NCBI GenBank assembly: GCA_010028615.1
Contig: RHAS01000005.1
Coordinates: 1-14,283, forward strand
Direction: 5' to 3'
Length of the DNA stretch: 14,283 bases
Origin: Actinomycetota bacterium
Lineage (GTDB): Bacteria; Actinomycetota; Actinomycetes; Actinomycetales; Microbacteriaceae
Every line of letters starts with the position of its first letter. Within the stretch, counting starts at the first letter, position 1. Below are positions 6,724-14,283 of this stretch, piece after piece. Both the position numbers and the translations under genes were made by a program. The notes beneath the pieces are model-generated. The model did not search any database and was not told where the DNA came from. It saw nothing but the letters and a program-made list of their open reading frames with translations.

Positions 6724-9402
6724 GTGTCTAAAGTTGACAGTTTCGGCTCCGCCACGACCTTGTCAGTGGCAGGAAACGATTATCGGATCTATGCGCTAGA
6801 AAGCGTGCTCACAAAACAACTACCCCTTAGCTTGAAGATTCTACTTGAGAACTTGCTGAGGACAGAAGATGGTGCAAACGTAACCAGAGACCACATCCTC
6901 GCCTTAGCAAATTGGAATCCCAACTCCGAGCCAGATACTGAAATACAGTTCACGCCGGCTCGCGTCATCATGCAGGATTTCACCGGTGTTCCTTGCGTAG
7001 TTGATTTAGCTACCATGCGTGAAGCGGTTGCGGAGCTCGGTGGCGATCCAAAGCGAATTAACCCTCTTGCTCCGGCTGAACTTGTCATAGACCACTCCGT
7101 CGTTATCGATGTTGCCGGTAGCCCTGATGCTTTTGAACGGAATGTTGCTTTTGAGTATGAACGAAACGGAGAGCGCTACCAGTTCCTTCGTTGGGGCCAA
7201 GGAGCTTTCGATGATTTCAAGGTTGTCCCACCAGGCACCGGAATCGTCCATCAGGTAAACATCGAATACTTAGCCAGAACTGTAATGACTAGGGAAGTTT
7301 CTGGTGTTCTCACCGCATACCCAGATTCATGTGTTGGCACTGACTCGCACACCACCATGGTCAATGGGCTTGGTGTCTTGGGCTGGGGTGTTGGCGGTAT
7401 CGAAGCCGAGGCTGCGATGCTAGGTCAACCGGTTTCAATGCTTATTCCAAAGGTGGTCGGATTCAAACTAACCGGTTCGATTCCGACCGGCGCTACCGCT
7501 ACCGATGTTGTACTCACCATTACAGAGATGCTTCGCAAACATGGAGTTGTAGGTAAGTTTGTTGAGTTTTATGGTGCTGGAGTTTCTTCAGTTCCACTGG
7601 CTAACCGCGCAACAATCGGAAATATGAGTCCAGAGTTTGGTTCCACGGTAGCGATGTTCCCAATCGATCAAGTCACCATAGATTACCTGCGAGCCACTGG
7701 TCGAAGTGAGGATCAGATTCAGCTGGTTGAGGCCTATGCAAAGAAGCAGGGACTTTGGCATGACGCCTCCAATGAAGCCGAATACAGTGAATACCTAGAG
7801 CTTGACCTTTCAACCGTGGTGCCTTCAATTGCGGGCCCAAAGCGTCCTCAGGATCGCATCGAGTTATCGAAAGCCAAGGATCAGTATCGAAAAGACATCG
7901 CAACATATTCCCCTGAGATAACGAAGCCAGTATCGGTTGCAGCGACCGAGTTTGAAATGGACAACGGTCACGTCGCGATTGCATCAATAACCTCTTGCAC
8001 AAACACCTCCAACCCTTCTGTCATGATGGCAGCCGGACTACTAGCACGTAAAGCTGTGGCACGAGGATTGCGGTCGAAACCATGGGTTAAGACATCACTT
8101 GCACCGGGTTCAAAAGTTGTGACTGAGTATTTCGATAAAGCTGGTTTGACTTCTGATCTGAACGAGCTGGGTTTTGACCTAGTTGGCTATGGCTGCACTA
8201 CCTGTATAGGAAATTCAGGGCCGCTAGATCCATCAATTAGTGAAGCTATCAACTCCAACGATTTGGCTGTTACTGCTGTTTTGTCAGGAAATAGAAACTT
8301 TGAAGGCCGAATCAACCCAGACGTTAAGATGAACTACCTTGCTTCTCCACCTCTTGTTGTGGCTTACGCCTTGGCCGGAACAATGGATTTTGATTTCGAC
8401 AGGGAAGAGCTAGGTAAAGACTCAAACGGTGACTCGGTATTTCTTAAAGACATCTGGCCATCCCCAGATGAAGTCCAGTCCGTTATCGATAACACGATTT
8501 CATCAGACATGTTTAAGACCCAGTACGCTTCGGTTTTCGAGGGTGACGAAAGATGGAAGCAGATTCCAACCCCAACAGGAGACACATTCAAATGGGATGC
8601 AGAGAGCACCTATGTTCGCAAGCCTCCTTATTTCGAGGGAATGACCATGACAGCGGATCCAGTCGCGAGCATTTTTGGGGCAAGAGTTCTAGCCAAGCTC
8701 GGCGACTCAGTAACCACGGACCACATTAGTCCAGCTGGATCAATCAAGGTTGATTCACCAGCCGGAAAGTATCTCACCGAGCACGGAGTGAGCCGAATGG
8801 ACTTCAACTCTTATGGCTCCAGACGAGGTAATCATGAAGTAATGATTCGGGGCACATTCGCTAACATCAGGCTCAAGAATTTACTTCTTGACGGTGTTGA
8901 GGGTGGATTCACGCGTGATTTCACTACATCCTCTGGAGAACAGGCTTTCATTTTTGACGCTTCGATGAACTACCAGGAAAACAGTGTCCCGCTTATGATC
9001 ATCGCTGGTAAAGAATATGGCTCTGGTTCTTCACGAGATTGGGCCGCGAAAGGCACAGCGCTTCTTGGTGTCAAAGCTGTGCTGGCCGAAAGCTTCGAAA
9101 GAATCCACCGTAGTAACCTGATCGGCATGGGTGTTTTACCACTCCAATTCTTAGATGGCGATAACGCTCAATCTCTGGGCCTAGACGGCACTGAGATCTT
9201 TGATGTTCTTGGCGTTGAGCAACTCAACCAAGGAGTGACTCCAAAGCGCCTAAAGGTTATTGCTAAGCCGAGTGATCACTCACAAGATGGAAAACAACCA
9301 ATCGAGTTCGAAGTGTCGCTTCGGATTGATACACCTGGTGAAGCTGAGTATTACCGTCATGGTGGAATTTTGCAGTATGTTCTAAGAAGCTTGGTGGGGT
9401 AG
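6724..9402 (+). CDS. acnA: Aconitate hydratase A
   Basis: Monomeric aconitase of the AcnA/IRP1 type, 892 residues, interconverting citrate and isocitrate through cis-aconitate in the TCA cycle. The three [4Fe-4S] ligands are visible: Cys425 in [12 protein letters not shown], and Cys491 and Cys494 in [14 protein letters not shown]. Other signatures are [20 protein letters not shown] (about 209-228, substrate and cluster region), the swivel-domain sequences [14 protein letters not shown] and [13 protein letters not shown], and [16 protein letters not shown] near the C-terminus. Full length with no break. The GTG start is backed by AGGAG at 7 nt. It follows DUF3159 by 24 bp and precedes dxs by 2 bp. 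Like other IRP-type aconitases it might bind RNA when the cluster is lost; nothing here tests that. Confidence 0.97.
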   Translation: MSKVDSFGSATTLSVAGNDYRIYALESVLTKQLPLSLKILLENLLRTEDGANVTRDHILALANWNPNSEPDTEIQFTPARVIMQDFTGVPCVVDLATMREAVAELGGDPKRINPLAPAELVIDHSVVIDVAGSPDAFERNVAFEYERNGERYQFLRWGQGAFDDFKVVPPGTGIVHQVNIEYLARTVMTREVSGVLTAYPDSCVGTDSHTTMVNGLGVLGWGVGGIEAEAAMLGQPVSMLIPKVVGFKLTGSIPTGATATDVVLTITEMLRKHGVVGKFVEFYGAGVSSVPLANRATIGNMSPEFGSTVAMFPIDQVTIDYLRATGRSEDQIQLVEAYAKKQGLWHDASNEAEYSEYLELDLSTVVPSIAGPKRPQDRIELSKAKDQYRKDIATYSPEITKPVSVAATEFEMDNGHVAIASITSCTNTSNPSVMMAAGLLARKAVARGLRSKPWVKTSLAPGSKVVTEYFDKAGLTSDLNELGFDLVGYGCTTCIGNSGPLDPSISEAINSNDLAVTAVLSGNRNFEGRINPDVKMNYLASPPLVVAYALAGTMDFDFDREELGKDSNGDSVFLKDIWPSPDEVQSVIDNTISSDMFKTQYASVFEGDERWKQIPTPTGDTFKWDAESTYVRKPPYFEGMTMTADPVASIFGARVLAKLGDSVTTDHISPAGSIKVDSPAGKYLTEHGVSRMDFNSYGSRRGNHEVMIRGTFANIRLKNLLLDGVEGGFTRDFTTSSGEQAFIFDASMNYQENSVPLMIIAGKEYGSGSSRDWAAKGTALLGVKAVLAESFERIHRSNLIGMGVLPLQFLDGDNAQSLGLDGTEIFDVLGVEQLNQGVTPKRLKVIAKPSDHSQDGKQPIEFEVSLRIDTPGEAEYYRHGGILQYVLRSLVG

Positions 9403-9404
9403 CA

Positions 9405-11336
9405 GTGAGCTGGCTCACCAAGATTAATTCACCCGAGGATCTCAAAGGTCTAAATTCAACTGAACTAAGCCAATATGCACAAGAGATTCGCGAGTATTTG
9501 ATCGAGACCATTACAAGTACCGGAGGTCACTTAGGTCCTAACCTAGGTGTTGTTGAGTTAACTATTGCTTTACACAGAGTTTTTGAATCACCAAAAGATC
9601 GAATAATTTTCGATACAGGGCATCAAAGTTACGTTCACAAACTTATAACCGGACGAAGTGATTTATCTAACATTCGAAGCCGTGATGGGCTTGCTGGATA
9701 CCCGCAGCGCTCAGAATCTGAACACGATGTTGTTGAGTCATCTCATGCATCCTCCTCGCTGGCTTGGGCTGACGGAATCGCGAAGGCCTATAGACTCACG
9801 GGTCAGTCCGATAGAGCAGTGGTTGCAGTTATCGGTGATGGAGCTCTAACCGGTGGAATGGCATGGGAGTCACTAAATAACATCAGTGACGATAACGACA
9901 GAAATCTCATCATTGTAGTCAACGACAACGGTCGTTCTTATGCTCCAACTATCGGTGGCTTAGCTCGTTACCTAAACAACGTCCGCACTGAGCCTTTCTA
10001 TAAGCGCATGTATCGAGGATCCAGGAAATTCTTCTCACGATTTGGTGTGGTTGGTCGGCTTGTTTATGCAACCTTACGCGGCGCAGGTAAAGGATTGCTT
10101 GGCACTTTTACGCCAAAAAGTATGTTCCCAAATCTTGATTTGAAGTACATCGGTCCTATTGATGGCCACGACATTGAAGCGCTCGAGCAAGCATTGAAGC
10201 AGGCAAGACAATACGGAGCTCCTGTAATTGTTCACGCTATTACCCAAAAAGGTCGGGGATTCAGTCTGGCTGAAGAGCATGTTGACGATCAATTCCACGC
10301 AGTTGGACAAATAGATAGAACAACTGGCAAATCCTTGGAAGCTAGCTCTGGACCTTCCTGGACAAACATCTTTGCCGACGAGATTGTCAAAATTGCTACT
10401 GACAATCCTCGTATCGTCGGTTTAACTGCAGCCATGCTGATTCCGGTTGGACTTCATAAATTTGCCGAGCGCTTCCCGCAGCGCGTGTTTGATGTTGGTA
10501 TAGCAGAACAGCACGCGGTTGCATCGAGTGCCGGTTTAGCTTTCGGCGGCCTACATCCGGTTGTTGCCATCTACTCAACTTTTATGAACCGCGCCTTCGA
10601 TCAAGTTCTCATGGACGTAGCACTCCATAAGGCTGGCGTTACCTTCATTCTTGACCGTGCTGGAGTAACCGGTCCAGATGGGGCTAGCCACCATGGTATG
10701 TGGGATCTGGCATTGCTGCAGATTGTGCCGGGCATAGAAATTGCAGCACCAAGAGATGCAAAGCGGTTGCAAGAAGAACTAGCTGAGGCTGTTTCGATTG
10801 AAGACAGACCGACTGTTCTTCGTTTTCCAAAGGGTTCAGCTAGCCAAGACATAAGTGCAGTTAGAAGACTTTCCGATGGCGTAGATGTCTTAGCTGAAGC
10901 AGTATCTAAAGATGTTTTGATCGTCTCGGTAGGCGCGATGGCGAACACTGCACTAAAGATCGCTGAACTGCTGGCAGCACATGGCATCGGCGCTACCGTT
11001 GTTGATCCACGTTGGGTTGTTCCGGTACGCCAATCTGTTATTGAATTGGCAAGTAATCACCGACTAGTAGTAACACTTGAGGATGGCGTGAAGGTTGGCG
11101 GTATCGGGACCCGCATCCGGCAGGAACTTCGGAGCCAACAAGTAGATACCGCTCTGAATGAACTTGGACTACCCGATGAATTTATTGAACACGCCACACG
11201 TTCAGAAATTCTTGAACGAGTTGGATTGACGGCTCAACTTATTGCCCAGGACATTGTTGCCCAGGTATTAGGCACCAAGGTGCCACACGCGAGGCCCCTC
11301 GAGGAAATTCAACCTAAGAATCAGCCGAAGTTGTAG
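9405..11336 (+). CDS. dxs: 1-deoxy-D-xylulose-5-phosphate synthase
   Basis: Thiamine-diphosphate enzyme, 643 residues, condensing pyruvate and glyceraldehyde 3-phosphate as the entry step of the MEP isoprenoid pathway. Visible: GGHLGPNLGVVELT (40-53) with His42, FDTGHQSYVHK (69-79) with His73, the ThDP motif GDGALTGGMAWESLNN (144-159) and NDNGRSYAPTIGG (173-185). The transketolase-like second domain has the catalytic glutamate Glu368 in GIAEQHAVASS, and DRAGVTGPDGASHHG precedes the C-terminal domain. Length is typical. The GTG start lies 2 nt after the acnA stop, with a G-rich but imperfect ribosome site (GGTGGGG), so translation is probably coupled to acnA. The 3' end overlaps the convergent RNase D gene by 23 bp. 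Confidence 0.97.
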   Translation: MSWLTKINSPEDLKGLNSTELSQYAQEIREYLIETITSTGGHLGPNLGVVELTIALHRVFESPKDRIIFDTGHQSYVHKLITGRSDLSNIRSRDGLAGYPQRSESEHDVVESSHASSSLAWADGIAKAYRLTGQSDRAVVAVIGDGALTGGMAWESLNNISDDNDRNLIIVVNDNGRSYAPTIGGLARYLNNVRTEPFYKRMYRGSRKFFSRFGVVGRLVYATLRGAGKGLLGTFTPKSMFPNLDLKYIGPIDGHDIEALEQALKQARQYGAPVIVHAITQKGRGFSLAEEHVDDQFHAVGQIDRTTGKSLEASSGPSWTNIFADEIVKIATDNPRIVGLTAAMLIPVGLHKFAERFPQRVFDVGIAEQHAVASSAGLAFGGLHPVVAIYSTFMNRAFDQVLMDVALHKAGVTFILDRAGVTGPDGASHHGMWDLALLQIVPGIEIAAPRDAKRLQEELAEAVSIEDRPTVLRFPKGSASQDISAVRRLSDGVDVLAEAVSKDVLIVSVGAMANTALKIAELLAAHGIGATVVDPRWVVPVRQSVIELASNHRLVVTLEDGVKVGGIGTRIRQELRSQQVDTALNELGLPDEFIEHATRSEILERVGLTAQLIAQDIVAQVLGTKVPHARPLEEIQPKNQPKL

Positions 11337-12570
11337 TTTCTTCCTCAGCAGGAGGTAATTCGGTTTTTTGCAGAGCTTCAACTAGTAACGGCTCAACCAG
11401 CTCAATCTGCCATTTCCTAGCTGAGCCTGCTTCTAATCTGTTTCGAATGGCTCTTTTTGTGCTCTCGGGAGGTTCAAAACAGATCTTCCTGACCAAATCA
11501 GGAGCAACCAAGTTTTCCACGGGGATTCGAGTTTCGTCGGCGAGTATCTTCAGTAACCTCTTCATCCATTGCAGCCTAATGTTTGCCTCTGGAAATTTAT
11601 TCGGCCAGTTTCTATGGTTTGGGATTCCGCTGCTCTTTGCTTTCAATTCGACTAAGTCATTCGTTTGCATACCCGCTTCGTAAGCAGCCCACCAGAGATC
11701 AAGGTAGGTTCGGCTTGCTCGACCTGTGAAAGATCGAAGTGAGGCGAGTTCCGATTTAGTCTTAGGCGCAGCTTTTGCTAGTGAAACTAGCGAGAGATCA
11801 GGTACGAGGCGTCCAGGTGCTACGTCTTTTTCCTTAGCTAGTTTTTCCCTAGCATCCCAAAGACTCTTTACGACAGTCAGTGCCCGAACTTGCTTCAACT
11901 CGTGAATGCCAGCTACAGATCGCCACCGCTCCAATTTCTCCGTTTTCTCAGCAGGAAGAGTTAAATGGCTAAATTCCTGAATGGCAATTTCGTATCTGCC
12001 TTGTTTATGTAGTTCTCCTTCGATTACTTCAGCTAACTCGAATAAGACATCGACGTCTAGCGCTGCGTAGTTCAACCAAGACTCTGGGAGCGGTCTTGCA
12101 CTCCAGTCAACAGCTGAGTGCTCCTTCGCTAAGCCGAGGGAAAGTAGAGATTCACAAAGCGTGCTCAAACTAACCTTTGGATATCCAAGTAATCTTCCAG
12201 CAAGCTCTGTGTCGAATAAGGACTGTGGTCTGAAGCCATACTCTTCTAGACAAGGTATGTCCTGACTGGCTGCATGAATTATCCAAGTTTTACCATTTAC
12301 AGATTTTTCTAACTCTGTCTTCAGATTCGAATCGTATTCAATCGTTGTATCAAGTAAAAATATGCCAACGTTCTGCACAGCAATTTGGATAAGGTATGCC
12401 TTCTGGCCGTAACGAAAACCGCTTGCACGTTCAGCATCGATGGCGATGGTCTTTGCGGATTTCATTTTCGACAGCATGTTCTCAAGCTCGCTGTCAGTGT
12501 CAACCAGAAGTGTTGGTAAACGAGGTTTAGTAAGAGCAATTACCTCAGTATCTGAAGAGGTGTCGCTCAT
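11314..12570 (-). CDS. RNase D-like 3'-5' exonuclease with HRDC domain
   Basis: A 418-residue DEDDy-type 3'-5' exonuclease. Motif I is IAIDAERASG (Asp45, Glu47), motif II is HAASQDIPCL (Asp104) and motif III is YAALDVDVL (Tyr168, Asp172), so the metal-binding and catalytic set is complete. An HRDC domain follows at about 215-300 (WRSVAGIHELKQVRAL through TYLDLWWAAYEAG), as in RNase D proteins that trim tRNA and other stable RNAs. The C-terminal segment to 418 ends in an acidic Glu/Thr/Ser tail that overlaps the dxs end on the other strand. RNA substrate and processing role are inferred from the family. The ATG overlaps the DUF3000 stop as ATGA, so the two genes are translationally coupled. 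Confidence 0.93.
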   Translation of the reverse strand: MSDTSSDTEVIALTKPRLPTLLVDTDSELENMLSKMKSAKTIAIDAERASGFRYGQKAYLIQIAVQNVGIFLLDTTIEYDSNLKTELEKSVNGKTWIIHAASQDIPCLEEYGFRPQSLFDTELAGRLLGYPKVSLSTLCESLLSLGLAKEHSAVDWSARPLPESWLNYAALDVDVLFELAEVIEGELHKQGRYEIAIQEFSHLTLPAEKTEKLERWRSVAGIHELKQVRALTVVKSLWDAREKLAKEKDVAPGRLVPDLSLVSLAKAAPKTKSELASLRSFTGRASRTYLDLWWAAYEAGMQTNDLVELKAKSSGIPNHRNWPNKFPEANIRLQWMKRLLKILADETRIPVENLVAPDLVRKICFEPPESTKRAIRNRLEAGSARKWQIELVEPLLVEALQKTELPPAEEETTTSADS

Positions 12571-13148
12571 ACTGCTTTCGAAATTTTTGCTACAGACTCA
12601 CCCTCAATTGCGAAGCCAGCCATTGCTGCAACAAGATCCTGCCAGGCTGCAAAATGTACATCGAGACTATAGTTTGTGGGAGACCACGAAGCTCTGAGTT
12701 CAATTTCAGTTTTCGTTTGGTCACTCGCCAACGCCCCCATTCCGGTAGAGGCCATCTTGGTGACTGTTCCAGCTTCATGAGTTGATAAAGCACCGTGCTT
12801 TTGAAGAGCCAGATTTAGAGTTCCCCAATAGTAGTTAGCGGAATCTTCCTCTTTTTCCATCTCACTTTCCAAAGGAGATTTCACGTAGGCAATAATTCGC
12901 ATGTTTGAGCCCCACGTATCTGCTTGATTCTCATCAAAGACAAAGACGATTCTCCCGACACCACGGTTAGATGCTGTCTCCGCGGTGTTAGGTACATGGC
13001 AAGAGAAAGCCACGGCAAAATCGCCTATTCCATCTGGGGAGGATATCTGATGGGTTTCGAGTTCCTGGCGAAGGTATGGTTGCGACAGGCCTTGTAGCGC
13101 CAGCTGGAATTCCGCTGGCAATCCCTCTTGCATCTCAAAGAAACTCAT
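12567..13148 (-). CDS. DUF3000 family protein
   Basis: A 193-residue soluble protein of the actinobacterial DUF3000 family, function unknown. Family landmarks: GRIVFVFDENQADTWGSNMR (65-84), RIIAYVKSPLESEM (84-97), YYWGTLNLALQKHGA (106-120), AGTVTKMASTGMG (126-138), IELRASWSP (149-157) and the C-terminal HFAAWQDLVAAMAGF (165-179). No membrane helix or catalytic motif is clear. The ATG at 13148 lacks a ribosome site. A TAGCCT hexamer on the minus strand ends 7 nt before it, suggesting a leaderless mRNA. An internal ATG at codon 6 is possible but has nothing to favour it. The stop overlaps the RNase D start by 4 nt, a pairing often kept in actinobacteria, which hints at a shared RNA-related process (inference). 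Confidence 0.88.
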   Translation of the reverse strand: MSFFEMQEGLPAEFQLALQGLSQPYLRQELETHQISSPDGIGDFAVAFSCHVPNTAETASNRGVGRIVFVFDENQADTWGSNMRIIAYVKSPLESEMEKEEDSANYYWGTLNLALQKHGALSTHEAGTVTKMASTGMGALASDQTKTEIELRASWSPTNYSLDVHFAAWQDLVAAMAGFAIEGESVAKISKAV

Positions 13149-13154
13149 TTGTTC

Positions 13155-13160
13155 TAGGCT
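13155..13160 (+). promoter_or_regulatory. Candidate -10 element for the alpha/beta hydrolase gene
   Basis: TAGGCT fits TANNNT and would start transcription near 13167. That gives a leader of about 43 nt holding the ribosome site at 13198 and a 12-bp palindrome. No -35 at the right distance is visible. It overlaps the opposing DUF3000 -10. Confidence 0.4.
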
Positions 13161-13161
13161 A
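13156..13161 (-). promoter_or_regulatory. Candidate -10 element for leaderless DUF3000-RNase D transcript
   Basis: On the minus strand the bases read TAGCCT (13161 to 13156), then seven bases, then the DUF3000 ATG at 13148. The gene has no Shine-Dalgarno sequence, consistent with a leaderless mRNA. Confidence 0.45.
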
Positions 13162-13170
13162 ATTCCAACT

Positions 13171-13182
13171 CATAGATCTATG
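13171..13182. repeat. 12-bp perfect palindrome in the hydrolase leader
   Basis: CATAGATCTATG reads the same on both strands. It lies between the candidate hydrolase -10 and its ribosome site, and upstream of the DUF3000 -10. It could be a small operator or mere chance; nothing else supports a regulator. Confidence 0.3.
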
Positions 13183-13197
13183 CAGCCTGCCACGCCC

Positions 13198-13204
13198 GAG
13201 AGGA
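13198..13204 (+). promoter_or_regulatory. Ribosome binding site fixing the hydrolase start
   Basis: GAGAGGA lies 5 nt before the ATG at 13210. The in-frame ATG at 13180 has no ribosome site upstream, so the later start is preferred. Confidence 0.7.
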
Positions 13205-13209
13205 TATCG

Positions 13210-14274
13210 ATGTTTCGCTATCTAAAGGCTATTGTTGCCGCGAAACGGTTACTCACGCTCGGTGGAAAGATGAGTGGCGAAATCGAGGTTCTCGATGTTA
13301 GGCAAGATCAAGGTGCAGAGTATTTCGTTCTCCCTTACAACGCTGACACTAAGCCGGATGGCATTCAGAGCCTATTTTGGGACAGTCGATCTGGTCACGA
13401 TCTAGTTGAGAGTCTGGAAATTGCCGAGAATAAGACGAGAAAATATCGGCTAATTCGAAGTTTCGGAAAGCAGCTTAAAAAGGGCGACAAGGTATGGCTC
13501 TCCGGATGGCTGGGCGAAAATCCAGAGGACTTTGGACTCGTGGGGGTCATTGAGATCGCGCTACCTAATGGAACTCTTGCTTACTTTCAGGAAGCGGGGG
13601 ATAACTGGGTAATTCATGTACATGGTCGTAATGCATCACGCGCGGAGACGCTTAGAAATTTCAAAACAATCAATACCTTAGGTTTTAGCCAACTAAGCAT
13701 TTCTTTTGAGTCAGATCCGCTACCGGCGGGATTAGGCACACGAAGGTCAAAACTCGGCACGACGGAGTGGCTAGAGCTTGAGGCGGCCATCAGGTATGCC
13801 TATCAAAGAGGGGCTAACAAGATCATTCTCTTCGGTTTTTCGCTTGGCGCTATGGTAACCGGAGAGTGCTTACGTCGCTCGAGCCTAGGACAATCCGTCG
13901 CGGCTCTTATTTTGGATTCGCCACTTATCGATTTTGAAACGACATTGAATTTGCAATCAGCGAAAGCCGGACAAAGCCCTCGTTTTGGAAGTTACGGTTT
14001 ATCACTGATTACAAGCAGCAGGCTTTTTAGGTTTATCGGGCTTGGAATAGAAAGCATCCCGAACCTGGTTAGGCCACTTGGAGTGCCAGCTTTAGTCTTC
14101 TACTCGCAGACTGACGGCTATGTCTCAATGGATCGAATGCCGCAATTACAAGCGCTGAACCCCCAAGCTGAGTTCGTTCACTTTACCCATGGTCGACATT
14201 GTCGGCTATACAACCAGGACCCTGCTCTATATGACGAAAAACTGACTAGTTTTTTGACTCGTTTTCAAATCTAA
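13210..14274 (+). CDS. Alpha/beta hydrolase with long N-terminal region
   Basis: A 354-residue alpha/beta-hydrolase-fold protein. The C-terminal two thirds hold the fold: WVIHVHGRNASRAE (133-146, oxyanion region), the nucleophile elbow GFSLGA with Ser211, an acid candidate Asp302 in SQTDGYV and a base candidate His330 in GRHCRLYN (His327 is the alternative). The core resembles serine peptidase- or esterase-like hydrolases; the substrate is unknown. Residues 1-130 lie outside the hydrolase core. They begin with a short basic, hydrophobic stretch (FRYLKAIVAAKRLLTLGG), too short and charged to be a confident signal peptide or membrane anchor, followed by a mixed segment with KKGDKVWLSGWLGENPEDFG. 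The ATG at 13210 is chosen for its ribosome site; the frame also allows 13180. Divergent from DUF3000. Confidence 0.83.
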   Translation: MFRYLKAIVAAKRLLTLGGKMSGEIEVLDVRQDQGAEYFVLPYNADTKPDGIQSLFWDSRSGHDLVESLEIAENKTRKYRLIRSFGKQLKKGDKVWLSGWLGENPEDFGLVGVIEIALPNGTLAYFQEAGDNWVIHVHGRNASRAETLRNFKTINTLGFSQLSISFESDPLPAGLGTRRSKLGTTEWLELEAAIRYAYQRGANKIILFGFSLGAMVTGECLRRSSLGQSVAALILDSPLIDFETTLNLQSAKAGQSPRFGSYGLSLITSSRLFRFIGLGIESIPNLVRPLGVPALVFYSQTDGYVSMDRMPQLQALNPQAEFVHFTHGRHCRLYNQDPALYDEKLTSFLTRFQI

Positions 14275-14283
14275 AGAACCAAT

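Noticed and set aside
10601..10987. Minus-strand 128-codon frame opposite dxs
   Set aside because: Antisense to conserved DXS sequence with intact motifs.
1..14283. Search for mobile elements, CRISPR arrays, tRNA or rRNA genes, toxin-antitoxin or defence genes
   Set aside because: No transposase, terminal repeats, spaced direct repeats, cloverleaf or defence-type motifs were seen; gene order is that of a conserved actinobacterial core region.

Overview
The window reads as a compact, conserved core segment of an actinobacterial chromosome. The marker genes are actinobacterial: sepH, and the families DUF4193, DUF3093, DUF3710, DUF3159 and DUF3000, set around dut, acnA and dxs. The order (topoisomerase A subunit, alkaline-phosphatase-superfamily protein, sepH, DUF4193, DUF3093, dut, DUF3710, DUF3159, acnA, dxs, RNase D, DUF3000) fits Micrococcales, most likely Microbacteriaceae. 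By eye the base composition is close to 50% GC or a little below, low for the phylum. With intergenic gaps of 0 to about 170 bp, this suggests a streamlined lineage such as the freshwater Luna/Rhodoluna type. That placement is inference; no rRNA gene is present.

Layout: 1-2019 (-) is a type IIA topoisomerase A subunit, cut by the window edge and probably topoisomerase IV ParC. 2062-3177 (+) is a nucleotide-pyrophosphatase-like phosphodiesterase. 3174-4091 (-) is sepH, the FtsZ regulator. A 184-bp divergent region (4092-4275, the largest gap) separates it from a small zinc-ribbon-like DUF4193 gene (4276-4566, +). This meets the membrane protein DUF3093 (4563-5018, -) tail to tail. A 17-bp gap then opens a long plus-strand operon, 5036-11336: dut, DUF3710, DUF3159, acnA, dxs. 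Internal spacings there run from a 4-bp overlap to a 24-bp gap. On the other strand DUF3000 and an RNase D-like exonuclease form a two-gene operon (13148 to 11314). The last gene (13210-14274, +) is an alpha/beta hydrolase with a long uncharacterised N-terminal part.

Functionally the window mixes DNA topology and cell division (ParC, SepH), nucleotide hygiene (dUTPase), central carbon metabolism (aconitase), isoprenoid precursor synthesis (DXS) and RNA processing (RNase D). Several conserved actinobacterial proteins of unknown function are woven into these operons.

I found no mobile element, CRISPR array, tRNA, rRNA or clear transferred island, and no obviously new defence or biosynthetic system. 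The most striking signal is promoter design. The dut/DUF3093 gap holds one TANNNTA heptamer that gives a -10 hexamer on each strand, each exactly 6 nt from its start codon. This predicts two leaderless mRNAs starting 18 bp apart from one symmetric promoter. A similar heptamer lies between DUF3000 and the hydrolase.
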